A stretch of DNA of 64,000 nucleotides from contig NZ_FMZV01000018.1 of NCBI RefSeq assembly GCF_900101475.1, forward strand, positions 914 through 64,913, in the 5' to 3' direction. The notes beneath the pieces are model-generated. The model was given only the letters and a program-made list of their open reading frames with translations, had not been told where the DNA came from and searched no databases. The number at the start of each line of letters is the position of its first letter. Positions within the stretch are counted from its first letter, which is position 1. Shown here piece after piece: positions 16,955 to 25,429 of this stretch. The position numbers were made by a program, and so were the translations under genes. Source of the stretch: Ruegeria marina (GTDB lineage Bacteria; Pseudomonadota; Alphaproteobacteria; Rhodobacterales; Rhodobacteraceae).

Positions 16955-18022
16955 ATGAAGTCCCGCACTCCGTACTCCGAACTACCCGCGAGACAGTTTT
17001 GGCGCACCGCAGTTGCAGAACCGGGACCATTCGGGCTTCAGGATCTACATCGTCCCAAGTTCCAGATCTCGCCTGATCACAAGATCATCACCGCAGGTTC
17101 GTGTTTTGCTCAAACTCTGAGCCGCGCCCTGAAACAAAGGTCCTACACTTGGCTGGACGCCGAACCGGCACCTCCCATGATGCTTCCGGAAACAGCGCGC
17201 CGGTACAACTATGGAATTTTTTCCACACGAACCGGAAACATCTATACCGTTGCGTTGCTGCGCCAATGGCTGGATTGGGCGTTCGAGCCCGAAACCGCCA
17301 ATCAGGAAACCTGGCTGGGAGAAAACGGTCGGCTATACGACCCTGTTCGCCCGACAGTTGAACCCGAAGGATTTGCGGACGAAACCGCCTTTCTGGCGGC
17401 AAGAGAGCAAACTTTCGCGTCACTGCGGCAAGCCATTCGCACAGCCGATATCTTGCTGTTTACACTCGGGTTGACCGAGGCATGGTTGAACCGTGAAACC
17501 GGTATGATCTATCAGATGTGTCCAGGTACTCAGGGCGGAGAGTTTGATCCTGCCCGGCACGAGTTGGTCAATTACTTTTCCGACGCCATCTTGCGCGATT
17601 TCGAGGCGATCATGCAGCGGCTAAAAGTCGAGAACCCCGATATCAAGGTCATATTGACCGTGTCGCCGGTGTCCCTGACGGCAACGGCAGTACCCGACAG
17701 CCATGCCCTGGTCGCCAACACCTATACGAAATCGACCCTGCGCTCGGTCGCCGGCGAAGCAACGCGCAGGTGGAAGAATGTCGACTACTTTCCCAGCTAC
17801 GAACTGGTCGCGGCACCCGCGATGCGCGGAATGTTCTACAACCCGAACCAAAGAACCATTTCTCCGGCGGGGGTCGATTTCGTAATGCGGCACTTCTTCC
17901 AAAGCTATTCTGGATCATTGACCGCAGTGCCAGGCTTGCAGGCGGCAGGCATGCGGCCTGCATCGCAGGACGATGAACCTGTTTGCAACGAAATGATCCT
18001 GGATTTCTACAATGAGCGCTGA
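16955..18022 (+). CDS. GSCFA-domain protein
   Basis: A 355-residue protein of the GSCFA family, which takes its name from the motif seen here at residues 48-52 (ITAGSCFAQ). Other family marks are FTLGLTEAW, LTVSPVSLTAT and ANTYTKSTLRS. The family is related to SGNH/GDSL esterase-like folds and is often found near surface polysaccharide genes, but its reaction is not established. No signal peptide is visible, so it is likely cytoplasmic. I chose the ATG at 16955 because aggaaagcg lies just upstream; a start at 16913 would add 14 residues. The next gene overlaps its end by 11 bp. The gene is AT-richer than its neighbours (33 of 60 G/C at 17101-17160). Confidence 0.85.
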   Translation: MKSRTPYSELPARQFWRTAVAEPGPFGLQDLHRPKFQISPDHKIITAGSCFAQTLSRALKQRSYTWLDAEPAPPMMLPETARRYNYGIFSTRTGNIYTVALLRQWLDWAFEPETANQETWLGENGRLYDPVRPTVEPEGFADETAFLAAREQTFASLRQAIRTADILLFTLGLTEAWLNRETGMIYQMCPGTQGGEFDPARHELVNYFSDAILRDFEAIMQRLKVENPDIKVILTVSPVSLTATAVPDSHALVANTYTKSTLRSVAGEATRRWKNVDYFPSYELVAAPAMRGMFYNPNQRTISPAGVDFVMRHFFQSYSGSLTAVPGLQAAGMRPASQDDEPVCNEMILDFYNER

Positions 18023-18683
18023 TCTGTTCCTGATCGGAGACTCGCATATCATCGCCTTGTGCGAGGCAGCCGATGCCCGCGGTTGGTCATGGCAAGGCGG
18101 TCCCCTGGGCACGGGGATGCAGTTGGAGCAGTGCTTCTGGCGCCAGCAGGGAACCGAATTTGTTTATACTGGAACGGGCGAGAACCTGATCGGTCACCGT
18201 TTCAAGGATCTGTTGACCTTTGACGGGCCGATCATATCCACACTTGGATTCAACTCACATCGTTTCGCTATCGACTTCGCAAGTTATGCCAAGTCGAGAC
18301 AGTTGGCTCCTTTGCCAAGTGTATTGTCCGACCAGGCTTTTGCCGACACGGTTCGGGACTCCAGACGTAACGCGCTTGCATTCTACCGCCTCCTCTCCGA
18401 CCATTCACGGGAGGTATACTTTACTTGTTCACCTCAGAGAGTGGCAAGTTCCCTGCTGCCGGTGTTACGTGCTTTCGAAGACGTTTTGATTGACGAGGTC
18501 GCCGCGACAGGCGCTCGTTTCATCGATTTCAGGCACCTGGCCCTGGACGACCATGTTCTGCGCCCGGAATTCTGCAATGCAAAGGACCAGATGCATGGCA
18601 ATGCAAAACTGGGGGGCCTGATACTGGACGTGTTTGAAGAAGCCCAATTTTCGATCGCCAAGACGGGAAGCCTGAAAGAATGA
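18012..18683 (+). CDS. SGNH-hydrolase-like protein with GDSH motif
   Basis: A 223-residue protein starting with LFLIGDSHIIAL, whose GDS at residues 9-11 matches block I of the SGNH/GDSL fold, where Ser would be the nucleophile. A late DQMHGNAKLGG segment could supply the catalytic Asp/His block (DxxH). No signal peptide is seen. It overlaps the GSCFA gene by 11 bp and the next gene by 4 bp (ATGA), so three genes are translationally coupled. A role as acyl transferase or esterase acting on a glycan or lipid precursor is plausible, not proven. Composition is notably AT-rich for this genome (28 of 60 G/C at 18241-18300). Confidence 0.7.
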   Translation: MSADLFLIGDSHIIALCEAADARGWSWQGGPLGTGMQLEQCFWRQQGTEFVYTGTGENLIGHRFKDLLTFDGPIISTLGFNSHRFAIDFASYAKSRQLAPLPSVLSDQAFADTVRDSRRNALAFYRLLSDHSREVYFTCSPQRVASSLLPVLRAFEDVLIDEVAATGARFIDFRHLALDDHVLRPEFCNAKDQMHGNAKLGGLILDVFEEAQFSIAKTGSLKE

Positions 18684-21600
18684 ACACCATTTCCCTGCCG
18701 ACAAATTCAAAAAGACTGCTGATTGCGGGCCTGATCCTGTTCACTCTCGCCTATATGTTCTGGACCGGCTCGCGCTATCCTGAACTTGACGAAAAAGCGA
18801 TGATGTCCGGTGCGATCCAGCTTGAGGATCCACTGGGGTTCGAGGCGAAGTACACCCTCAACCCCGATATGGGTGTGATCGAGCGGATTTTCTATTCGAC
18901 GCTGAACTGGATCAATACCAACAAGAAGGGCATGACATTCGGTGTCCTCTTTGCTGCCGCCCTGCTGACCGCGCTGGAGAACATCCGCCGCCGTACCTTT
19001 GGCGGCGGGATGCGCGACTCCTTCATGGGGCTCTTGCTGGGTACGCCGCTTGGCGTCTGCGTGAACTGTGCCGCACCGATCGCGCGCGGCATGTATGCGG
19101 GCGGGCTCAGGGCGGAAACCACGCTCTCGGCTATGATCGCCTCGCCGACGCTGAACGTCGTGGTGCTGACGATGCTGTTCAGCCTTTTGCCGGTCTACAT
19201 GGCCCTGACGAAAATCGCGCTCAGCCTGCTGCTGATCCTTGCGATCGTGCCGCTGATCTGCCGCTGGTTGCCCGCCGAACAACTGGTTGTTGCCCCCTCG
19301 GCTCAGGTGCAGACTCCGTGGAGTGCCGTCGAGACCGGCCTGGACCGGCAGCCCGAAACGCTGGTTGCCGCCATTGGGGCCACGGGCCTGCGCTTTGCAC
19401 ATAACTTGTGGTACATCGTGCGCCTGACCGTACCGCTGATGCTGCTCGCGGGCATTCTTGGGGCGATCGCGGGTACGCTGTTGCCGCTCGACCGGATTTC
19501 CGAACTTCAGTTCGGCCTGATGGCCCTGATCTTTGTCGCCATGGTCGGTGTATTCCTGCCGGTGCCCATGGCCTTTGACGTGGTCGTGACCGGTGCCCTT
19601 GTCGCCGCCGGCCTGGCGCCGGGTTTCGTGATGACATTGCTCTTTACCCTGGGCAGCTTTTCCGTGTTCTCGTTCTTCATCATCGCGCAGGCAATCTCGT
19701 TTCGGGCCGCCTGGATGCTGACCCTTGCGGTGGTCATCCTTGGCATCGCGGGCGGGATCGGCGCACAACGCTATCACCAATGGCAAAGCGACCGCGCGCT
19801 CGAACTGCTGCTGGGGGCGGAACGGTTCCTGTTCTCTCCGGCGCATGCATCCGAGGCGATGCCGCGCGTATCCAGCCCCGACGCGTCACGGATCACGCTG
19901 GCCACCGTGCCCTTTGCCCCGCGTTCAGCCGCCTCGGACCTGCCCTTCGAACGCCTTGAGGCGCGTGAGATCGGCATCTCGAAACCGCTGGAGTTCTCCA
20001 TGCGCGACATGTGGCCCCCCTTCTGGGAAGGCCGCTCGGTGAGCTCGGGCGACATCGACCGCGACGGCGATCTGGATGTCGTGATCGCCTCGACCGAGAA
20101 GGGGGTTTATGTTTTCGAAAACGACGGCACGGGACGGTTCACTGCACGCCCGACCCCGCCGGCCCCTCTGGGCGGCATGCCGGTCTTCAACGCCGCGTTG
20201 AACGATCTGAACCGTGACGGCTGGCCCGACCTGTTCCTGACGACCTACCTTCAGGGCAACTTCATTCTGTGGAACCGGGACGGCCAGTTTGACTGGGCCG
20301 ACGCGGTGCCGGTTCCCAATCGCGACGACGCCATCCTGACGCTATCCCTGGCTTTCGACGATCTGGACGCCGACGGATATCTCGACGTGGCCCTCGGCAA
20401 CTGGGCCGCCGGCTGGTACAGGCGCGTGCCGGGCGAGGAGGCCCGCAACCGAGTGCTTCTGTCCGCCGGCAAGGTGATGGATGGGCAGGCCTTTGTCGAT
20501 TTGCCGGGCATCCCCGGCGAGACCCTTTCGATCCTCTTTTCCGACGTGAATGCCGATGGTCGCGCGGATCTGCTGGTCGGCAATGATTTCGAAGTTCCCG
20601 ACTACTTCTACCTCAGCTCACCCGAGGGCGGCCTGCGCGCCGTTACCCATGACGACGGGCTGATCCCACATACGACAACGACGACAATGGCCATAAAGAC
20701 CGGCGATCTGTTCAATGACGGCAGCCCCGAAATCTATCTCGCCCAGATCGCCGGCCGATCCTCTGGTGTTTCGGCAACACTCAAGATGCAGCCGCTTGGA
20801 CAATATTGCGACAAGATCAGCGATCCCGATGACCGCGCCACCTGCATGCGGAACATGGAGATCAAGACCTGGTACAAGTCCGGCAACAATTTCGACCCGA
20901 CCTATGCCGGACGCTGCGAACAACTCGAAGGCCGTTACAAGGACGAATGCAAGGCCATGCTGATCAAGGATCTGGCGATTCAGCGGCGTGACTCCTCGCT
21001 GTGCCGGCTGATCCCGGAAACCCAGCCGATCCCGGCAGCCTACTGCCGTATTCACTTCGCCCCCTCCCGGGCCCCAACCGCCGAAGAAAGCCAGTCTGCC
21101 ATCGCACAGATCCTGCGCTCGAATGTTCTTCTGGAAAAGGATGGGGCGGCCTTTGACGATACGGCAAAGACCCGTGGACTGGAAATCGGAGGCTGGAGCT
21201 GGGACACCAAGATCGGCGACTTCGACAACGACGGCCATCTCGATGTGTATGTGGTGAACGGAACCTGGGTCCCGAACGAGGTCAGCCCGTCGAACCTGTT
21301 CTTTCATAACGATGGGCATGGCAAGTTCGTCGAAGCCTCCGGTCCTTTCGGCCTTGAAGACTATCTGATGACCGCCTCTGCCACCCTGTTCGATCTCGAC
21401 AATGACGGTGACCTCGACCTGCTGACACATACGGTGAACGGTCCGCTGGCGGTCTTCAGGAATGGCGGTCAGTCAGGAAACGCGCTGACGCTCGAACTCG
21501 ATGACGGCTCAGGCAACCGGCAGGGCATAGGCGCCCTTGTCCGGCTGACCTTCGACGGAGGCAGGACCTTGACCCGCGAGATCCAGAGCGGCGGCGGTTT

Positions 21601-21754
21601 CATGTCGTTCGACGCCCCGCGCGTGCATTTCGGTCTGGGCACGGCAACCGGCGCCGACAGGCTGGAAATTCACTGGCGGACGGGCGATCCCACCGTGATC
21701 GAAGGCCCGATCGATGCGGGCCAGCTGCTACGAATCAGCCGCGCCCCGGAATGA
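18680..21754 (+). CDS. Permease fused to an FG-GAP/VCBS beta-propeller with UnbV (ASPIC) C-terminal domain
   Basis: A 1024-residue fusion. Residues 1 to about 365 form a membrane permease with 8 or so hydrophobic spans. The segment GVCVNCAAPIA (125-135) followed by ASPTLNVVVL (154-163) resembles the CSCG..P and S.P..N motifs of the ArsP/YraQ (DUF318) permease family, with a C-x2-C pair at Cys127/Cys130. Residues about 440-930 carry FG-GAP repeats with calcium-binding D.D.DG.LD loops (DIDRDGDLD at 458, DLNRDGWPD at 509, DLDADGYLD at 561, DVNADGRAD at 622, DFDNDGHLD at 847, DLDNDGDLD at 905, plus a DLFNDGSPE variant at 676), enough for a seven-bladed propeller. A six-cysteine insert lies at about 710-789. 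The end (930-1024) resembles the UnbV/ASPIC domain. Cys pairs and Ca sites imply the propeller is periplasmic. Coupled by ATGA to the SGNH gene. Confidence 0.85.
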   Translation: MNTISLPTNSKRLLIAGLILFTLAYMFWTGSRYPELDEKAMMSGAIQLEDPLGFEAKYTLNPDMGVIERIFYSTLNWINTNKKGMTFGVLFAAALLTALENIRRRTFGGGMRDSFMGLLLGTPLGVCVNCAAPIARGMYAGGLRAETTLSAMIASPTLNVVVLTMLFSLLPVYMALTKIALSLLLILAIVPLICRWLPAEQLVVAPSAQVQTPWSAVETGLDRQPETLVAAIGATGLRFAHNLWYIVRLTVPLMLLAGILGAIAGTLLPLDRISELQFGLMALIFVAMVGVFLPVPMAFDVVVTGALVAAGLAPGFVMTLLFTLGSFSVFSFFIIAQAISFRAAWMLTLAVVILGIAGGIGAQRYHQWQSDRALELLLGAERFLFSPAHASEAMPRVSSPDASRITLATVPFAPRSAASDLPFERLEAREIGISKPLEFSMRDMWPPFWEGRSVSSGDIDRDGDLDVVIASTEKGVYVFENDGTGRFTARPTPPAPLGGMPVFNAALNDLNRDGWPDLFLTTYLQGNFILWNRDGQFDWADAVPVPNRDDAILTLSLAFDDLDADGYLDVALGNWAAGWYRRVPGEEARNRVLLSAGKVMDGQAFVDLPGIPGETLSILFSDVNADGRADLLVGNDFEVPDYFYLSSPEGGLRAVTHDDGLIPHTTTTTMAIKTGDLFNDGSPEIYLAQIAGRSSGVSATLKMQPLGQYCDKISDPDDRATCMRNMEIKTWYKSGNNFDPTYAGRCEQLEGRYKDECKAMLIKDLAIQRRDSSLCRLIPETQPIPAAYCRIHFAPSRAPTAEESQSAIAQILRSNVLLEKDGAAFDDTAKTRGLEIGGWSWDTKIGDFDNDGHLDVYVVNGTWVPNEVSPSNLFFHNDGHGKFVEASGPFGLEDYLMTASATLFDLDNDGDLDLLTHTVNGPLAVFRNGGQSGNALTLELDDGSGNRQGIGALVRLTFDGGRTLTREIQSGGGFMSFDAPRVHFGLGTATGADRLEIHWRTGDPTVIEGPIDAGQLLRISRAPE

Positions 21755-22107
21755 CCGCTGGTCTCGGTCCTGGAGAACCGTACCCGCGCGCGTCATCTTG
21801 AAGGGAAAGCAGGTCAAACGCCGTTCTCCGCACAGGCGCGCGGTCGGCGGAAAGGGCGCATCCGGATGGGTGCCGTTATTGGGGCGAAACGTGAAACCTT
21901 TCGACCGCCAGCCCTACTCGATCTCGGCAGCATGATCGGCGGGTCCGAGACGTTGCCGGCATCCAGTGGCAAGGACAGGCTGACGAAACGGCGGCACATG
22001 ACAGTCCTCTGCGCGGTTCCGGCACAGACCAGGACTTTCCGCCAAAACCGGCCAATCGCAGAGGGGGGCGCTGCCCCCCTCGTCCCGTGCGAAGCCTCGC
22101 AAACGCT
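21755..22107. other. 353-bp gap between convergent genes, with one GC-rich hairpin
   Basis: No convincing gene is visible between the end of the permease fusion and the end of fdsA. At 22061-22081 there is a perfect 9-bp inverted repeat (gaggggggc, gct loop, gccccccctc-type arm) that can serve as a transcription end structure for either strand, although no T run follows. Short open frames here have no ribosome binding site or protein-like composition. Confidence 0.5.
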
Positions 22108-24885
22108 CTACTCTGCGGCCAGCGCCCCGGATTTTTCGACGCGTACCGCCGAATATTTGAACTCGGGGATCTTGCCGAAGGGATCAAGCGCCGCGTTGGT
22201 CAGGATATTGGCCGCCGCCTCGACATAGGCGAAGGGCAGGAACACGTTGTCCTCGGCCACCGCCCGGTCGGCACGGACCATCACCTGCACCGATCCGCGC
22301 CGCGTGGTCAGCCGGATCATGTCGCCCGGCTCGATCCCCATGGCGCGCAGGGTGCGCGGGTGCATCGAGCAGTTGGCCTCGGGCTCGACCGCGTCGAGCA
22401 CGCTGGCGCGCCGCGTCATCGACCCGGTATGCCAGTGTTCCAACTGACGCCCGGTGATCAGCACGAAGGGATAGTCCGCATCGGGCCGCTCGTCGGGCGC
22501 GACGATCTTTGCCGGGGTGAAGCGGGCCCGCTTGTTCGCACGCGGGAAGCCGTCACCGAAGACGATGGCCTGGCCCGGATCCTCAGGGCTGAGCGAGGGA
22601 TAGGTGACCGCCTCGCCCTCGAGCCGCGCCCAGGTGATGTTGTCGAGCGACTTCATGTTGCGCTTCATTTCGGCGAAGATCTCGCTGGGATGGCTGTAAT
22701 TCCAGTCGAGGCCCAGGCGTTTCGCCAGTTCCACCTCGATCCACCAGTCCTCGCGCGCCTCGCCCGGCGGCGGCACGGCGGGCCGGCCCATCTGCACCTG
22801 CCGGTTGGTATTAGTCACGGTGCCGGTCTTTTCCGCCCAGGCGCTGGCGGGCAGGATCACGTCGGCATAGTTCGCCGTCTCGGTCAGGAAGATATCCTGC
22901 ACCACCAGGTGATCGAGCATCGCGAGCGCCGCGCGGGCGTGGTCCACATCCGGGTCCGACATCGCCGGGTTCTCGCCCAGGATATACATGCCCTTGATGT
23001 CGCCGTCATGGATCGCATGCATGATCTCGACCACGGTCAGGCCCTTCTGGTTCGAGAAGTCTCCGGAGTTCCAGACGCTGGTAAAGGCCGAGCGCACGCC
23101 GTCATCGGTCACCGACTGGTAATCGGGCAGGAACATCGGAATGAGACCCGCGTCGGACGCGCCCTGCACGTTGTTCTGCCCCCGCAAGGGGTGCAGCCCG
23201 GCGCCGGGCTTGCCCACATTGCCGGTCATCAGCGCCAGAGAGATCAGGCAGCGCGAGTTGTCGGTGCCGTGGATATGCTGGCTGACGCCCATGCCCCAGA
23301 AGATCATCCCCGCCTTGCCCGTGGCAAAGGTGCGGGCGGCGGCGCGCAGCTCCTCTGCCGGGATGCCGCAGACGGCTTCCATCTTCTCCGGCGTATAGTC
23401 GGCCAGATGCGCCTTCATCTCCTCCCAGTTCTCGGTGAACTGGTCGATATAGGCTTGGTCATACAGCCCTTCCTCGACGATGACGCTCATCATCGCGTTC
23501 AGCATCGACACATCCGCGCCGGGCTTGAACTGCAGCCGGTGGGCGGCGAACTTGCCCATGCCCACGCCGCGCGGATCGCAGACGATCAGCTTGCCGCCGC
23601 GCTTGGCGAACTGCTTGAAATAGGTGGCGGCGACGGGGTGGTTCTCGATCGGGTTGCAGCCGATCACCAGCGCCACGTCGGCATTCTCGATCTCGTTGAA
23701 GGTCGCGGTCACCGCGCCCGAGCCCACATTCTCCAGCAGTGCCGAGACCGAGGAGGCATGGCAAAGCCGGGTGCAATGGTCGACGTTGTTGTGACCGAAC
23801 CCCTGGCGGATCAGCTTCTGGAACAGATAGGCCTCTTCGTTCGAGCATTTGGCGCTGCCGAAACCCGCCACATAGGTGCCCTTCCGGGCGCGCAGGTCGG
23901 CCAGCCCCTTGGCGGCGGCATCCAGCGCCTCGTCCCAGCTGGCCTCGCGGAAATGCGTGAGCGGGTTGGCCGGATCGACGTTCAGCCCCTTGGGCGCGCC
24001 CTCCAGCCGGATCAGCGGTTTGGTCAGCCGGTGCGGATGCTCGACATAGTCGAAGCCGAACCGCCCCTTGACGCACAGCCGGTTCTCGTTGGCCGGGCCG
24101 TCAACGCCGGTCACATACTTGATCTTGTTGTCCTTGATCTTGAAGCTCAGCTGGCAGCCCACGCCACAGAACGGGCAGACGGATTCGACTTCGCGGTCGT
24201 AATCCTTGCTGTCGCCATGCTGGTAGCTGTCGAGTACCGTGGCCGGCATCAGCGCGCCGGTGGGGCAGGCCTGCACGCATTCGCCGCAGGCCACGCAGGT
24301 CGAGGCACCCATCGGGTCGTCCTGGTCGAAGGACACCTTGGCCAGATGACCGCGATAGGCCATGCCGATCACGTCGTTGACCTGTACCTCGCGGCAGGCG
24401 CGGACGCAGAGATTGCAGTTGATGCAGGCATCAAGGTTGACGCGCATCGCCACATGGCTGTCATCCAACAGCGGCACATGCGCCGCGTCGCGCGCCGGGA
24501 ACCGGCTTTCGCTGACGCCATTGGCCGCCGCCATGTCCCAGAAATGGCTGGACACGTCATGAGCCACCTCGGGCTGGTCGGCGACCAGCAGCTCGACCAC
24601 CATCTTGCGCGCCTTCTCGGCGCGGGCGCTGTCGGTTTTCACCACCATGCCCTCGGCCACCGGCCGGATGCACGAAGCGACAAGCGTACGCTCGCCCTCG
24701 ACCTCGACCATGCAGGCCCGGCAATTTCCGTCCGGGCGGTATCCGGGGCTGGGTTTATGGCACAGATGCGGAATGACCAGTCCCCGGCCATGCGCGGCCT
24801 CCCAGATGGTCAGACCCTCGGGGACGGTCACGTCCTTGCCGTTCAGATTGAATGTCACCTGCTGGATTGCGTTGCCGTCGGGCAT
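22108..24885 (-). CDS. fdsA: NAD-dependent formate dehydrogenase alpha (catalytic) subunit
   Basis: A 925-residue cytoplasmic Mo/W-bis-MGD subunit that oxidises formate to CO2 and passes electrons to the FMN/FeS subunit. Cluster ligands are visible in order: [2Fe-2S] Cys42, 55, 58, 72; ferredoxin-type [4Fe-4S] Cys154, 157, 160, 164 and Cys197, 200, 203, 207; [4Fe-4S] Cys237, 240, 244, 271; and the active-site segment CTRLCHAS with the metal ligand Cys375 followed by His376. It is a Cys enzyme, not a selenoprotein. I chose the ATG at 24885 because AGGAG lies 8 bases upstream. The gene is last in an operon with the Spy-like gene and the fused FdsGB gene. No fdsC, fdsD or fdhD is in the window. 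Confidence 0.95.
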   Translation of the reverse strand: MPDGNAIQQVTFNLNGKDVTVPEGLTIWEAAHGRGLVIPHLCHKPSPGYRPDGNCRACMVEVEGERTLVASCIRPVAEGMVVKTDSARAEKARKMVVELLVADQPEVAHDVSSHFWDMAAANGVSESRFPARDAAHVPLLDDSHVAMRVNLDACINCNLCVRACREVQVNDVIGMAYRGHLAKVSFDQDDPMGASTCVACGECVQACPTGALMPATVLDSYQHGDSKDYDREVESVCPFCGVGCQLSFKIKDNKIKYVTGVDGPANENRLCVKGRFGFDYVEHPHRLTKPLIRLEGAPKGLNVDPANPLTHFREASWDEALDAAAKGLADLRARKGTYVAGFGSAKCSNEEAYLFQKLIRQGFGHNNVDHCTRLCHASSVSALLENVGSGAVTATFNEIENADVALVIGCNPIENHPVAATYFKQFAKRGGKLIVCDPRGVGMGKFAAHRLQFKPGADVSMLNAMMSVIVEEGLYDQAYIDQFTENWEEMKAHLADYTPEKMEAVCGIPAEELRAAARTFATGKAGMIFWGMGVSQHIHGTDNSRCLISLALMTGNVGKPGAGLHPLRGQNNVQGASDAGLIPMFLPDYQSVTDDGVRSAFTSVWNSGDFSNQKGLTVVEIMHAIHDGDIKGMYILGENPAMSDPDVDHARAALAMLDHLVVQDIFLTETANYADVILPASAWAEKTGTVTNTNRQVQMGRPAVPPPGEAREDWWIEVELAKRLGLDWNYSHPSEIFAEMKRNMKSLDNITWARLEGEAVTYPSLSPEDPGQAIVFGDGFPRANKRARFTPAKIVAPDERPDADYPFVLITGRQLEHWHTGSMTRRASVLDAVEPEANCSMHPRTLRAMGIEPGDMIRLTTRRGSVQVMVRADRAVAEDNVFLPFAYVEAAANILTNAALDPFGKIPEFKYSAVRVEKSGALAAE

Positions 24886-24898
24886 GGGTGAACTCCTG

Positions 24899-25429
24899 TC
24901 AATGGCCGCTATGACCTGCATGGCCGTGGCTTTCACCATACCCCCGCAGGCTGTTGTACGTCATCACCTGGTGCCGGGTCAGAACCGGCCCCAGAGCAAG
25001 ATGGGCGGAAAGATGCGTGTGCCGCAGTTCGGCACGGGCCCGTTCGGCTGCGCCCAGCAGCTCGACAAGCCTGTCTTCGTCGATCTTGCCGCTGGCAAAA
25101 CTCGTGTCCAGAGCGGTCTCGGCCGCGATCAGGGCCTGACCCTGTTCGACCGCCTGCGCGCGCATGGCGTCATAGATCGCCTGCACCTCTTCCAACTGTT
25201 CGTCGCTCAGATTCAACTCGTCGGCCAGGTCCAGCACATGTCGCGGGCCGGGCCAGCCATTCAGCTCGGCCGGCTTTGCCAAGCCCCAGCCGGCGCCTGC
25301 GCGCAGCTGAGTGAGATCCTCGGCGGAAAAGGACGTCACTTCCCGCTCCTGCTGACCGGCATAGGGCACGGTCTGCGCCGACACGGGGCCGGCGGCCAGA
25401 ACCAGGAACAGAAGAACGCCCGCCCGCAT
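24899..25429 (-). CDS. Periplasmic Spy/CpxP-like protein inside the formate dehydrogenase operon
   Basis: A 176-residue protein with a signal peptide (MRAGVLLFLVLAAGPVSAQ). The mature part is helical with an LTXXQ-like segment (LNLSDEQLEEVQAIYDAMRAQAV) typical of the Spy/CpxP/heavy-metal-resistance family of periplasmic chaperones or metal sensors. It ends in a His-rich tail (GESHGHAGHSGH) suited to metal binding. Its ATG overlaps the fdsGB stop as TGATG and it ends 13 bp before the fdsA start, so it is an integral part of this operon. Its presence among genes for a cytoplasmic enzyme is odd; a link through metal supply is only a guess. Confidence 0.75.
   Translation of the reverse strand: MRAGVLLFLVLAAGPVSAQTVPYAGQQEREVTSFSAEDLTQLRAGAGWGLAKPAELNGWPGPRHVLDLADELNLSDEQLEEVQAIYDAMRAQAVEQGQALIAAETALDTSFASGKIDEDRLVELLGAAERARAELRHTHLSAHLALGPVLTRHQVMTYNSLRGYGESHGHAGHSGH

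Noticed and set aside
21755-22107. Short open frames on both strands between the permease fusion and fdsA
   Set aside because: No ribosome binding site, no recognisable domain, and composition typical of non-coding GC-rich DNA.
22108-24885. Possible selenocysteine formate dehydrogenase
   Set aside because: The active-site codon is a normal Cys (RLCHAS) and no in-frame TGA occurs there; it is a Cys-type FdsA.
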